Positions 34,772 to 44,799 are shown, numbered from the stretch's first letter. The stretch: DNA of 64,000 bases from CBDDBH01 sp965225625 (GCA_965225625.1 CBDDBH010000033.1:62001-126000); one strand, 5' to 3'. Numbers and translations: made by a program. Notes: generated from the sequence alone by a model not told the origin.

Positions 34772-36171
34772 TCACATCGGCGTAACAACCAGCAGCACCG
34801 AAGTCAGCACATAAACAAGCACAAACGGCAGCACGAGATAGCCCATTACATCGCGCGCCTGTACGCGCACGCCCGCGCCCATGATGGGTAGCACTACCAG
34901 TAGAAAAAATGGCTGTAACGCGTTGGTCGACGTTTCTCCATATGCGACTGCCATGGCGACGCGGGCAATAAGGGGCGCGCAACTGCTCTGGGGACAAGTC
35001 GGCACCCAGGTTCTGCGCCGCCTCCACGAATGTCGGTCCGACGACCGCCCACTCGCCGCCGGCGGAGGGAATTGCCATGTTGACTATGCCGCCGGCGGCT
35101 TGCGCGATAAGCGGCAGGGTTGTCAGCGTTGCACTGCCGGCCATCCAGTCAGCCAGCATGCCACCCAGTCCGGTGTACAACATAATGCCCATGATCCCTG
35201 CATAAAAGGGATACTGAAATACAATCCCGGAGATGTTGCTACACGCACGTTTTACGGCGATCACATAACGCATAGGCGTACGGTGAGCGATCAGACCAAG
35301 CATGATAAAAACAAATATCATGATATTCAGATCCAGATCGAAACCACGCGTCGCAAAATGCCAAATTAAGTAAGCGAAGCCCCGGCAATGCGATGGACAG
35401 TGACAATAACACGCTATGGTTGAGACGGTCGGATAGTGTCCAAGTATCGTCTTTCGTCGCATCTGCTTCGTCCTCCACCGATAGAGACTTCGCGGCCGCA
35501 TCGCTGACCAGCCGCTCGAGGCCGTTCGAATTGTCAGCGCGCGGACTCAACAACACCATCAGTGCCGGAAACACCATGAACATCATCGCCAGATAGTAAA
35601 CATTGAGCGTGCTGTTCAGGGTGTACGACGTCGACAGCGTTGGCATCGAGAACGCCCTGCTCGATAAGAAAGTTTCCAGGCGTGTTCAATACCAGTGGGA
35701 TAGAGCTCGACAAACCGCCGACCCACGGTTGACCAGCAAAAATAAACACAGGCGATAAGGAACGCGTAGTCGAGACCCCGGCACGCGCTGCGCAAGCTCG
35801 CGCGCGAGCACCGCCGTAAGGACGCCCCAGCCCCAACTGACCAGCGAGAAAAGACCGCCGACAACCATGACGATGAAATACACCCGGGCCGGCGTGTTGA
35901 CCCGATGGGCGACGGCATCGACAAAACGCGCTACCACGGGTGACAGCGCGATCGCGTATCCCGTCGCCAGTATTAAGACCATTTGCATACCGAATTCGAG
36001 TAGGTTCCAAAACCCTCGATACCAGCTTTCCAGGATCAAAAGCGGCCTCGAGGGCGTCAGCATCAGCGCCAGCATTGCGACCCCGATGGTCAAAAGTATG
36101 GCAAAGACGAACGGATCGGGCATCCATCGGCGAAATCGTTCGGACATCAACGTGCCGATGGCTCTCAGCAT
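34772..36171 (-). pseudogene. Short-chain fatty acid transporter (AtoE family), five frameshifts
   Basis: The family match is clear when the segments are joined: MPDPFVFAILLTIGVAML, then YRGFWNLLEFGMQMVLILAT, SWGWGVLTAVLARELAQRVP, DYAFLIACVYFCWSTVG, SSSIPLVLNTPGN, NIMIFVFIMLGLIAHRTP, MNIAIPSAGGEWA-type stretch (VNMAIPSAGGEWAVVGP), and AVAYGETSTNALQPFFLLVV. Reading it needs six frames in series, each shifted one base the same way, meaning five single-base insertions across 1.4 kb. AtoE carries short-chain fatty acids such as acetoacetate or butyrate. As read, no segment encodes a whole transporter. It follows the D-arginine dehydrogenase-like gene on the same strand. Confidence 0.82.
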
Positions 36172-36236
36172 GGCGGGCGGCGTGCGAATGACTGTGTGCC
36201 GTAGTTGGTGCACCCCGTTATTTTTCGACAGCGGGA

Positions 36237-37372
36237 TCACGCCGCTGCCCACAAACGCTGCGGTGCGAGCTGGTCCGCGCTTATCCCAAAATCCGCGACT
36301 ATGGGCGGCAATGGCACGCCGGTTACCAGCGCCGCGGCGCACATCCCCATTGCGTAGGACGTTTCAATGCCATAACCACCCTGCCCGGCTAACCAAAAAA
36401 ATCCGTCGGTATCCGGTGCGAATCCCATGACTGGACGGCCATCCGCTACGAAACTCCGCAGCCCTGCCCACGAGCGGTTAATACGTTTTACCTCCAGCGT
36501 CGTCGCCCTTTCCAATCGATTCACCAGCACGGCAATATCGAATTCCTCCGGCTGCACGTCTTGCGGCGCTACCGGCGTCTCGTCTGCTGGGGATGCCACT
36601 AACTGGCCGGCATCGGGTTTGTAATACCATTGTTCCTGGCAATCGGCCACTGCACACCAGTCGGCCAGCGTCGCCGAAGTTGGTGCATCGACGACAATCG
36701 CGGTTCGACGCTTGGGTACCAAACCAATGGTGCGCGTACCGGCCATCTCGGCGATCACGTCCGCCCACGCACCCGCCGCGTTAATTACCGTTGGGCGCTG
36801 CAAACTCACCGGCCGGGGTCGATAACCGCCATAGGCCGCCGCTGTGTCTGGCGCTCTGTACCGCTGCGTTGGCGATCAATTGCAGCCCATCGGCGCGCGC
36901 GCGACCGCAAATAACCCATGTGCATGGCATTGACATCCATGTCCATAGCGGTGGCATCGTAGGCAGCGGCTGCGACGTAGTCTTCACGCAAGATCGGCGC
37001 AAGTTGCAAGGTCTGGGCAACATCCAGGCGTTCCATGGCGCCCGATAGATCCTGCATTTCTGTCAGGTACGCGTCCAGCGCGGCTACCTGATCGGCGTTG
37101 GCAACGAACAACGCACCGAGTTTCTTAAGCAGCGGCACGTCGGAAAATCCTGCCGGAGGCGCATGAAAGAACGCGCCGCTGGCCCTCGTCATCACCCGTA
37201 TTAGCCGCGGCCCATGGTTTTCAAGATACAGTGCGGCCGAGCGGCCGGTGGAGTGGTAACCGGGAAACTCTTCACGTTCCAGCACAATGGTCTTGCCCTC
37301 ACGGGCCAGGTGATACGCCAGCGACGCACCTGCTATGCCGGCGCCGATAATCAAATAATCACATGTCTTCAA
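36237..37372 (-). pseudogene. D-arginine dehydrogenase-like FAD oxidoreductase, two frameshifts
   Basis: Close in motif pattern to DauA of Pseudomonas: YLIIGAGIAGASLAYHLARE (dinucleotide fold), GYHSTGRSAALYLENHG, PPAGFSDVPLL, TVINAAGAWADVIAEMAG, RSFVADGRPVMGF and FFWLAGQGGYGIETSYAMG. The enzyme family oxidises D-amino acids and passes electrons to a quinone-type acceptor. The frame breaks at a GC-repeat near 36893-36905 (one extra base) and at 36791-36792 (one extra T on the plus strand). Split products of about 188 and 190 codons result. Neighbours are two transporter genes, both also frameshifted, suggesting a decayed amino-acid uptake module. Confidence 0.82.
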
Positions 37373-37618
37373 GCCAGGCGTCTCCCAACTATTCGATAGC
37401 CATAATTACCTGCGTCACGATACACCGAAATCTGCCCACTTTGCCGCGCCTGCGAAGTACCGATCCTGATCGGAGAACTCGAAAACACACTACCACTGAC
37501 CACGCAGCAATGTGCGACCATACCTGCCAGCGGTTGCCCGCTGTCATACAGTTTGCGATTCTTAACTGCACGGACACGCACCTGGATCCGACAAGCAAAG
37601 CGGGCTAACGAGACTCAA

Positions 37619-39155
37619 ATGCCAACCACGCAAAATCGTCAAAGCTTATTGGACCGCGTCGAGCGACTCGGTAATCGGCTACCCGATCCGGCCACGCTGT
37701 TTTGCATTGGTGCCTTGGTCGTAGTCGTTATCGCCGAAGTTGCGGTTCGCTGGCACTGGTCGGCGGATAAAACACTGTTGCAGGCCGTCGGCTCCGGCCC
37801 CGGCACCGAGACGGTGGTCGCGCGCAGTTTATTGGACGGCAATGGGATCTGGTGGGCCATGAGCAATCTCGTGGGCAACTTCATCCGTTTCCCGCCACTG
37901 GGTATTGTGCTGGTCGGCATGCTCGGCATCGGCCTGGCCGAACGTACCGGGCTGGTCAGTGCGATGTTGCGTGGCGCCATGCGCGTGGTGTCCGGGCCGT
38001 GGTTAACGCCGGCGGTGATTTTCCTCGGCATTATGTCGTCGCTGGGACTGGATGCGGGATATGTGGTGTTGCCGCCGCTGGCGGCAGTCGTCTATAAGGC
38101 TGTAGGACGTTCACCGTTGGCCGGCATTGCCGCGGTTTTCGCGGGTGTCTCCGCCGGTTTCAGCGCTAACCTGGTCATTACAGCCGTGGACCCGTTGCTT
38201 GCCGGTTTTACCCAAACCGCGGCCGCATTTATTCAGCCCGATTACAGCGTTGCCGTCACCGCAAACTGGTGGTTGATGATTGTGTCGGCGGTGCTACTGA
38301 CGTTAACGGGCTGGTGCGTCTCGGCCTGGTGGGTAGAACCACGGATCGCCAAAAGGTCCCCCAGTACTGCGGCCGAGGCGTCGCCCACGGCCGCCCTCAA
38401 CAAGCAGGAACGTCGCAGTTTATGGATCGCCGCGTTTGTGACGCTGGCAGTGCTGCTCGCAGTTACATTGTTCACCGTGGTGCCGAACGCACCGCTGCAC
38501 GGCCTCGGTAACCGCTTTCCAAGGATCGTTGAAGTGACCGTGCCGCTGCTGTTCATTTTTTTCTTCGTTCCCGCATTGGCCTACGGCATCAGCGCCGGTT
38601 CCATTCGCAGTGACCGGGATGCCGCACGCATGCTTGGCGAAAACAATGGCAAGCATGGGCCCCTACCTGGTGCTGGCATTTTTTGCTGCGCAATTTATCG
38701 AGTTCTTCAAATACACAGGGCTCGGCGAAATGCTTGCGGTGGGCGGCGCTAACGCACTTGCGCAGCTAGCTCTGGAACCGGTCGTGTTAGTGCTGGCGTT
38801 TGTAATGGTCGTCATGTTCGGTAATCTACTGATTGGCTCCGCTTCCGCCAAATACGCTGTGTTCGCGCCGGTATTCGTGCCGATGTTTATGCAGTTGGGG
38901 ATCAGCCCTGAGTTGACGCAGGCCGCTTATCGCGTCGGCGACTCAGTCACCAATGTGATCACACCTTTCAACCCCTACATGGTGATAATCGTGGCACACA
39001 TCCAGCGTTACGCGCCGCAAGCGGGTCTGGGCAGCGTTGTGGCGCTGATGCTGCCCTATGCTGTTGGATTCGGAGTTGTGTGGATGACGTTGTTAGCCGT
39101 GTGGGTTATGTCGGGCCTGCCATTGGGACCGGGCGGCGGTCTAACCTACCCGTAG
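37619..39155 (+). pseudogene. AbgT family transporter, one frameshift
   Basis: A p-aminobenzoyl-glutamate transporter family protein of about 510 residues when repaired, with some twelve membrane spans (GNRLPDPATLFCIGALVVVV, LVGMLGIGLAERTGLVSAML, ...). Family hallmarks are SSLGLDAGYVVLPPLAAVVY and GDSVTNVITPFNPYM. The frame is lost at the A4 run 38640-38643: LGENNGKHG replaces LGETMASMG, and the open frame ends 109 bases later; the correct frame resumes from about 38640 to the TAG at 39153. One extra A explains it. The ATG at 37619 has only a weak ribosome site. Some AbgT proteins export sulfonamides; the substrate here is unknown. Confidence 0.85.
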
Positions 39156-39201
39156 CTGTGCTAACATTCGCGCTCGTAAACGAGCGGCAGCGCTACACTC
39201 C

Positions 39202-39544
39202 ATGGCCAGCAAAACGGACCTACAAAGTTATATTTCACAACCAGGGCAAGATCTTTGAGGTCTTCGCGCGTAACGTACATCAAAGCGGCATGCTGGGTTT
39301 CATCGAAATTGAGCAGCTGCTTTTCGACCAGAAAACAACGGTCGTAGTTGATCCTTCCGAAGAGAGTCTGAAAGCCGAATTCGATGGTGTGAAACGCGTT
39401 TACATCCCGGTTCACTCCATCATTCGAATCGATGAAGTCGAAAAACAAGGTCATGCCAAAATTACCAAAAGGTCCGGCAGTGGCGACAACGTGACCGCCT
39501 TTCCCGTTTACACTCCCACTGACATCAAGGGCACCTCCGACTGA
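39202..39544 (+). pseudogene. DUF1820 family protein, probable extra A near the start
   Basis: A small protein family of unknown function recognised by TYKVIFHNQGKIFEVFARNV, FIEIEQLLF, VVVDPSEESLKAEF and VYIPVHSIIRIDEVEKQG. The usual start is M-x-S-K-R. Here an ATG at 39202 reads MASK and then leaves the frame at the A4 run 39211-39214; removing one A gives MASKRTYKVIFH, which fits the family. Alternatively a GTG at 39158 keeps the long frame open with 17 atypical residues. The former is more likely. Confidence 0.7.
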
Positions 39545-39567
39545 CAGCGCAATAACGGCGACTTGCC

Positions 39568-40239
39568 GTGCGCACCCAAATCCGTCGTATGGCCAAGGCA
39601 CCGGACGTGGCTGCCCTGCTGCTGCACACCGCTTGGCCCCGATACCTGCGGCGCTTGGCTGCAATCGGCTGTTTAGTCGGGCTGTCATTGCTTTCAACAC
39701 AAATCAGCGCCGACGCAATCGCGGAGGCATATCGCGATATTCGCGAGCAATTGAACGGGTGTGCACTGTGCCACGGACAACGCGGCGCATCGCTGTTGGC
39801 GCAATATCCGATCCTCGCCGGCCAGCGCCAGTATTATCTTTATGTGCAACTAAAGGACTACAAATCCGGACTGCGTGCCGACCCTGTGATGGGGCCGCTT
39901 GCTGCTGCGCTCAGCAAGGATGAAATGTTGACCATCGCAAAATATTATTCGCAACAACAGTGGCCAACACCGAAGAACTGCGACGCGGCACCGACCCGCA
40001 TAGCCGACGCGACGCTGGTCGAGGCAGGCCAATGCAAAAGTTGCCATCTGGGTTCTCTGCAGGGAAATAGTCGAGTACCCCGGCTGCGTGGCCAACATCC
40101 CGATTACCTGCTCAAGACGATGCTCGATTTTCGCACCCGAGCCCGCGCAAATGCCCCGGATAAACCGCCGTTGATGCGCGCATTCGAGCCGGCGCAACTC
40201 GAGGCGCTCGCCCGACTTGCCGCAAACCTGTGCGAGTAG
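39568..40239 (+). CDS. Diheme cytochrome c (cytochrome c4-like)
   Basis: A 223-residue exported cytochrome. A GTG start begins an N-terminal region with a hydrophobic export segment (RLAAIGCLVGLSLLSTQISA). Two heme-binding motifs, CALCHG and CKSCHLG, lie about 100 residues apart; the pattern GQRQYYLYVQLKDYKSGLR is typical of cytochrome c4/c553. It would carry electrons in the periplasm, often to oxidases. No partner enzyme is encoded next to it. Confidence 0.85.
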   Translation: MRTQIRRMAKAPDVAALLLHTAWPRYLRRLAAIGCLVGLSLLSTQISADAIAEAYRDIREQLNGCALCHGQRGASLLAQYPILAGQRQYYLYVQLKDYKSGLRADPVMGPLAAALSKDEMLTIAKYYSQQQWPTPKNCDAAPTRIADATLVEAGQCKSCHLGSLQGNSRVPRLRGQHPDYLLKTMLDFRTRARANAPDKPPLMRAFEPAQLEALARLAANLCE

Positions 40240-40455
40240 CCGGCAACGCTGTTGCACTTGTCAACCAGCCTGCATTGAGATCCCTCAACGCGTGGATGTG
40301 CCCGCCATATGCTACTATCCTTGGGCGACCTAGCTCTATAAATTAAATTAGATATTATTTTTAATTTATTGATATTTATAATCTTATAAGACTCATCCTC
40401 TTTCTCATCATGGCATTTTGGCGAAACTGCCGTAACCCAATCCAGGTTTAAAGCT

Positions 40456-41592
40456 TTGGAAATACGCACCGTCACATCGCTGCAGGAAGTCAAACCCGAA
40501 GACTGGAATCGGCTTATCGATGACAGCTATCCGTTCCTGCGCCATGAATTTTTGCAGTGCCTGGAAGAGTTCGATTGCCTGGAACCAAACGGCTGGCAAC
40601 CCTGTCATCTGGTGCTTTACGATGATGACAAGCTGCTCGGCGCCGTGCCGATGTATCTGAAGTCAAACTCGCTTGGCGAGTTTGTATTTGACTGGTCTTG
40701 GGCCGATGCTTACGAACGCTCGGGCGGGCGGTATTACCCCAAGCTGGTTGCGGCGATCCCATTCGTGCCGTCGACGGGCTCGCGGCTATTGGTGGCGCCT
40801 GATGTCCCTGACAGGCCGGCAATAACCGCGTTATTGGCCAAAGGGGCATTAGCCGTTGCCGATCGGCTCGAAGTCTCCTCGCTACACTGCCTGTTCCCGC
40901 CGGAAGATCAATTGGAGACCTGCACCGATGCAGGCATGCTCGCGCGCATCGGCTGTCAGTACCATTGGACCAACCAGGGCTATCAAGATTTTGACGGTTT
41001 TCTTGCCACCTTAACCTCCAAACGGCGCAAACAGATCCGCCGTGAACGCAGAGCGGTCGCGGAAGCGAACATCGAGACCGAAATTCTCCACGGCGACGAG
41101 GTGACGCCCGCCAAATGGCGCACCTTCTACGATTTTTATTGCTCCACGTTTTACCGCCGCTGGGGTGATCCGCGGCTCACGCTTGAATTTTTTCAAGCTT
41201 TATCGGCGCGCCTGCCGCGCGAGACCCTGTTGTTTCTGGCCCGCCACGAGGGCGAGTACGTGGCCGGCGCATTTGCCATGCGAGGCAGTGATGCTTTGTT
41301 CGGCCGACATTGGGGTTGCACCCAGCGCTTCAAACATCTGCACTTTGAACTGTGCTACTACCAAACCATCGAGTACTGCATCAGCCACGGTCTTAAAACC
41401 CTGGATGCGGGCGCTCAGGGCGAGCACAAAATTGCTCGGGGGTTTCTACCCGTGCGTACCTGGTCGGCACATTGGCTGCGTGATGCCGGATTCTCTCGCG
41501 CCATCGAAGGGTTTTTGCAGCGCGAATCGAATCAGATCGAAGACTATATCGGCGCGCTGGATCACCATTCACCCTATCGCCAGACAGTGTGA
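40456..41592 (+). CDS. FemAB-like GNAT N-acyltransferase (DUF482)
   Basis: A 378-residue protein of the PF04339 (FemAB-like) family with the acyltransferase fold. Conserved stretches are FLRHEFLQCLEEF, VFDWSWADAYERSGGRYYPK, YQDFDGFLATLTSKRRKQIR and LDAGAQGEHKIARGFLPVRT. The substrate is unknown. It starts with TTG at 40456. It precedes aat by 24 bases in the same direction, a common neighbourhood in gammaproteobacteria. The upstream 215 bases include an AT-rich patch (40325-40390) but no gene. Confidence 0.88.
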   Translation: MEIRTVTSLQEVKPEDWNRLIDDSYPFLRHEFLQCLEEFDCLEPNGWQPCHLVLYDDDKLLGAVPMYLKSNSLGEFVFDWSWADAYERSGGRYYPKLVAAIPFVPSTGSRLLVAPDVPDRPAITALLAKGALAVADRLEVSSLHCLFPPEDQLETCTDAGMLARIGCQYHWTNQGYQDFDGFLATLTSKRRKQIRRERRAVAEANIETEILHGDEVTPAKWRTFYDFYCSTFYRRWGDPRLTLEFFQALSARLPRETLLFLARHEGEYVAGAFAMRGSDALFGRHWGCTQRFKHLHFELCYYQTIEYCISHGLKTLDAGAQGEHKIARGFLPVRTWSAHWLRDAGFSRAIEGFLQRESNQIEDYIGALDHHSPYRQTV

Positions 41593-41616
41593 ACTCCGTC
41601 GAGTCTGTAACGCATC

Positions 41617-42330
41617 GTGGCGACGAACCCTCTGTATTGGATAGCAACCAACGTTGTCTCTGAAAATTTTCCTACGACCGACGAGGCACTGAAAGAACCG
41701 GACGGGTTACTGGCCGCGGGCGGTGATCTGACAGCCGATACCCTGCTGGACGCCTACCGTCGCGGCATATTCCCCTGGTATTCGGAAGGCCAGCCGATAT
41801 TGTGGTGGTCACCGGACCCGCGCAGCGTGCTACAACTCGACGCGCTGCACATCTCTCGCAGTCTGAAACGACGGATCCAAAGCGGGATTTACCGCGTGAC
41901 GATTGATCAGAGCTTCGAAGACGTCGTAGAGTGCTGTTCAGCACCCCGGAAAAGCCAGTCAGGAACTTGGATTACAGCGGATATGCAGGCGGCTTATTGT
42001 CAGCTTCATCGTCTCGGACATGCACACTCAGTGGAGTGTTGGCACCAGCAAAAATTGGTAGGCGGACTTTATGGAGTGGGTATCGGCAAAGTGTTCTTTG
42101 GAGAATCAATGTTCGCTGCGATGGCGGATGCTTCCAAAGTGTGCCTGGTACATCTCGTGGATAACTTGCGCGCCTGGGGCTACGCGTTAATTGACTGCCA
42201 GGTGCACAATCCGCATCTTGAAAGCCTGGGGGCACGGCCAATAGCGCGGCGGCATTTCATCGCGCAGTTAAACGATTTGTGCGGCTTACAGCCGGCAGCC
42301 CACGCCTGGCAGACAGAGGTTGGCGTATGA
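41617..42330 (+). CDS. aat: Leucyl/phenylalanyl-tRNA-protein transferase
   Basis: A 237-residue enzyme that adds Leu or Phe from tRNA to N-terminal Lys or Arg of proteins, marking them for ClpS/ClpAP. Family signatures are GLLAAGGDLTADTLLDAYRR, GIFPWYSEGQPILWWSPDPR, and HSVECWHQQKLVGGLYGVGI with FFGESMFA. It starts with GTG at 41617. The stop overlaps the ATG of bpt (ATGA), so the two N-degron transferase genes are coupled. Confidence 0.95.
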   Translation: MATNPLYWIATNVVSENFPTTDEALKEPDGLLAAGGDLTADTLLDAYRRGIFPWYSEGQPILWWSPDPRSVLQLDALHISRSLKRRIQSGIYRVTIDQSFEDVVECCSAPRKSQSGTWITADMQAAYCQLHRLGHAHSVECWHQQKLVGGLYGVGIGKVFFGESMFAAMADASKVCLVHLVDNLRAWGYALIDCQVHNPHLESLGARPIARRHFIAQLNDLCGLQPAAHAWQTEVGV

Positions 42331-43076
42331 AACAACCGCGCCCGGGGCTCAACGTCGCCTTCTATGCCACGCCACCCTATCAGTGCAGTTACCTGCAGGA
42401 TAAACAAGCGGTCACGCTGTTTGTGGATCCCTCCCTGCCCAAGTCGCCCGAGGTGTATGCAACCCTCTCGGGCTACGGTTTTCGGCGCAGTGGCGAGCAT
42501 CTATACCGACCGCGCTGCCCTCGCTGCAGCGCATGCGTTCCAGTGCGCGTTCCGGTCGCCGAATTCCAGCCGCGCCGCAATCAGCGCCGTACCTTGAGCA
42601 CCAACGCCGATCTGGAAGTGATTGCGGCCGCGCCGGATTTTAATCAGGAACACTATCGTTTGTATCAGCGTTACCTGGAGTATCGGCACAAAGATGGCGG
42701 CATGGACCAACCGACACCGCAAAGCTACCTCGATTTTCTCACCTCGACCTGGACCGACACTGTTTTTTATGAGATGCGACTGGCGGGGAGACTGGTCGCC
42801 GTAGCTGTCGTCGACGAAATGCAGCATGCGCTTTCGGCCGTTTATACATTTTACGATTCTGAGTTCACCAGCCGCAGTCTGGGTCGTTACGCGATTCTTT
42901 ATCAAATCGACCTTGCACGCAGGCGTGGTATGCGTTGGTTGTACCTGGGGTACTGGATCGAACGCTGCGCCAAAATGAATTACAAAAATGAATACCAGCC
43001 GCTGGAGTATTATTTCGACGGCCATTGGACGCGCAAATGGCAAGCCGAACTACCGCGCGGCGAGATTACTGGTTAA
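42327..43076 (+). CDS. bpt: Aspartate/glutamate leucyltransferase
   Basis: A 249-residue Bpt/Ate-type transferase that adds Leu to N-terminal Asp or Glu. Features are the N-terminal YQCSYLQDKQAVTLFVDP, the CPRCSACVPVRVPV cysteine cluster and the ATE C-domain (SAVYTFYDSEFTSRSLGRYA, LGYWIERCAKMNYKNEYQPL). It completes the bacterial N-end pathway with aat upstream. infA lies 51 bases downstream in the same direction. Confidence 0.95.
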   Translation: MKQPRPGLNVAFYATPPYQCSYLQDKQAVTLFVDPSLPKSPEVYATLSGYGFRRSGEHLYRPRCPRCSACVPVRVPVAEFQPRRNQRRTLSTNADLEVIAAAPDFNQEHYRLYQRYLEYRHKDGGMDQPTPQSYLDFLTSTWTDTVFYEMRLAGRLVAVAVVDEMQHALSAVYTFYDSEFTSRSLGRYAILYQIDLARRRGMRWLYLGYWIERCAKMNYKNEYQPLEYYFDGHWTRKWQAELPRGEITG

Positions 43077-43127
43077 GCGCGGACGTTTGAGGCACAATTG
43101 CGCGCTTAAATTAGGCTCAGTGAGCGT

Positions 43128-43346
43128 ATGCCCAAAGAAGACCAAATCGAAATGCAAGGCAAGGTTACCGAAACCTTACCCAACACCATGTTTCGCGTCG
43201 AACTAGAAAATGGCCACGTCATTATCGCCCACATTTCAGGTAAGATGCGTAAGCACTACATCCGTATTTTGACCGGCGACACTGTGACGGTTGAGATGAC
43301 ACCGTACGATTTATCCAAAGGCCGCATCATTTATCGGGAACGTTAG
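43128..43346 (+). CDS. infA: Translation initiation factor IF-1
   Basis: A 72-residue OB-fold initiation factor of full normal length (MPKEDQIEMQGKVTETLPNT, then FRVELENGHVIIAHISGKMR). It binds the A site of the small ribosomal subunit. The 3' end overlaps the convergent phosphatase gene by 20 bases. The order aat-bpt-infA is conserved in many gammaproteobacteria. Confidence 0.98.
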   Translation: MPKEDQIEMQGKVTETLPNTMFRVELENGHVIIAHISGKMRKHYIRILTGDTVTVEMTPYDLSKGRIIYRER

Positions 43347-43818
43347 TCTGCCGTTCCAGCGCTTGAACTAACCCAACGGCAGCGCGTTCGATCAGCTCGT
43401 ACGCCGCAACATAATCACGCGTTTTGCCGCCGTAGGGATCAGGCACTTCGTTGGTCTTGACGTCCGGCGCATAGTCCATGAACAGAGACAGTTTCTCAGC
43501 TACTCGCTCACCGCCGACATAACGAACAAACCCCAGATGATCGCGGTCCATCGCCAGGATGAGATCAAAACGTTCGCTGTCCGCCGCCTCAAACTGCCGC
43601 GAGCGCAAGCCGCTGATATCGACTCCGCGTTCCTGCGCAACGTTAATGGCCGGCTCAGCGGGTGACACACCCGGCCCGACAGCATGCGTCCCGGCGGAAT
43701 CGAGCTGATACTCCTCTGCCCAACCACGCTCGCGTAACAGCGCCCCGACGACACCCTCGGCCGTCGGTGATCGGCATATGTTGCCGGTACACACGAAGAG
43801 AATACTGCGCGTCTCCAT
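43327..43818 (-). CDS. Low-molecular-weight protein-tyrosine phosphatase
   Basis: A 163-residue phosphatase with the P-loop CTGNICRSPTAEG near the N-terminus (Cys nucleophile, CX5R) and the general acid in VPDPYGGKTRDYV (Asp). The ATG at 43818 (METRSILFVCTGNICRS) starts a family-length protein; a longer frame upstream overlaps kdsB and is rejected. Some members control exopolysaccharide kinases, but no such genes are in the window. It follows kdsB in the same direction. Confidence 0.93.
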   Translation of the reverse strand: METRSILFVCTGNICRSPTAEGVVGALLRERGWAEEYQLDSAGTHAVGPGVSPAEPAINVAQERGVDISGLRSRQFEAADSERFDLILAMDRDHLGFVRYVGGERVAEKLSLFMDYAPDVKTNEVPDPYGGKTRDYVAAYELIERAAVGLVQALERQTNVPDK

Positions 43819-43834
43819 CTGGGCAGCTAGGACG

Positions 43835-44611
43835 CTAAGCCGCGGAACCATGCGCGGAATATTGCTCCCGCACATATTCGAGATCGGCCGGCGTATCGAC
43901 GCCGCGACCGGCTGGTTCCGTCGCAATCCCGACCCGGATACAGGCGCCGTAGTGCAACGCCCGCAGCTGTTCGAGCCGTTCAAGCCTCTCCACTACACAG
44001 GGCTGCAGGCTTGTGAACGTCTGCACGTAGCCTGCCCGGTAGGCATACAATCCCAGATGTCCGTAATGGTTAGTCAGTGCCGCGCCTTGCCGCTGGGTGG
44101 GCTGCGCAAACGTCTCGCGGTCCCAGGGAATAGGTGCGCGACTGAAGTATTGCGCGCGACCCTTTTCATCAAACACCACTTTGACCAGATCCGGATCGAA
44201 GATACGGGCCTGATCATCAATTGGTTCGCATAGAGTAGCCATCGACGCCTCGGCATCGTCCTGCAGCAGCATCACCACCTGCCGGATTAATGCCGGCGGC
44301 ATCAGCGGTTCATCTCCCTGCAGATTGACGACGATCGACACATCAGTCACCGCCATGATCCGCAGCGCTTCAGCCAACCGATCCGTACCCGTTTCATGTG
44401 CTGAGGAGGTCATGACGATCTCAGCATCGAAGTCACGCGCCGCAGCAGCAACCCGCTCGTCATCGGTCGCGATGGCGACGCGCTCAGCGCCGCTGGCAAC
44501 GGCGGTCTCGTAGACGTGTTGCACGATGGGCTTGCCGCCCAAATCACACAACACTTTGCCAGGCAACCGCGACGCGGCGTAACGCGCCGGTATGACTACG
44601 ACAAACTTCAT
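43835..44611 (-). CDS. kdsB: 3-deoxy-manno-octulosonate cytidylyltransferase
   Basis: A 258-residue CMP-KDO synthetase, activating KDO for lipopolysaccharide core. The signature FVVVIPARYAASRLPGKVLC begins the protein, and VVNLQGDEPLMPPALI and FLPVRT-like end pieces (AYRAGYVQTFTSLQPCVVER) follow. The ATG overlaps the stop of the upstream UPF0434 gene (ATGA). It belongs to the lpxK-UPF0434-kdsB cluster of gammaproteobacteria. Confidence 0.96.
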   Translation of the reverse strand: MKFVVVIPARYAASRLPGKVLCDLGGKPIVQHVYETAVASGAERVAIATDDERVAAAARDFDAEIVMTSSAHETGTDRLAEALRIMAVTDVSIVVNLQGDEPLMPPALIRQVVMLLQDDAEASMATLCEPIDDQARIFDPDLVKVVFDEKGRAQYFSRAPIPWDRETFAQPTQRQGAALTNHYGHLGLYAYRAGYVQTFTSLQPCVVERLERLEQLRALHYGACIRVGIATEPAGRGVDTPADLEYVREQYSAHGSAA

Positions 44612-44799
44612 TTACCGAGACGCTCAACCTCCTCGGCGTCGAGTGGCCGCGCTTCATCCTCTAACATTACCGGGATCCCGTCACGAATGGGATAGGCAAG
44701 GCGGGCCGATTTGGAAATCAACTCCTGTTTGTCGGTATCGTAAGTCAACGGACCTTTGGTGACCGGGCAAACCAATATTTCAAGTAGTTTTTTGTCCAC
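44608..44799 (-). CDS. UPF0434/Trm112 family protein
   Basis: A 63-residue protein (VDKKLLEILVCPVTKGPLTY) with the YcaR/Trm112-like fold. It starts with GTG at 44799, giving normal family length; longer readings run into lpxK. It overlaps lpxK by 20 bases upstream and kdsB downstream, so it is part of one transcript. Only the first Cys of the usual zinc pair is seen, as in many YcaR proteins. Its function is unknown. Confidence 0.88.
   Translation of the reverse strand: MDKKLLEILVCPVTKGPLTYDTDKQELISKSARLAYPIRDGIPVMLEDEARPLDAEEVERLGK

Noticed and set aside
43819..43983. Extended N-terminus of the tyrosine phosphatase
   Set aside because: The extra 55 residues come from the end of kdsB in another frame; the ATG at 43818 starts the family sequence.
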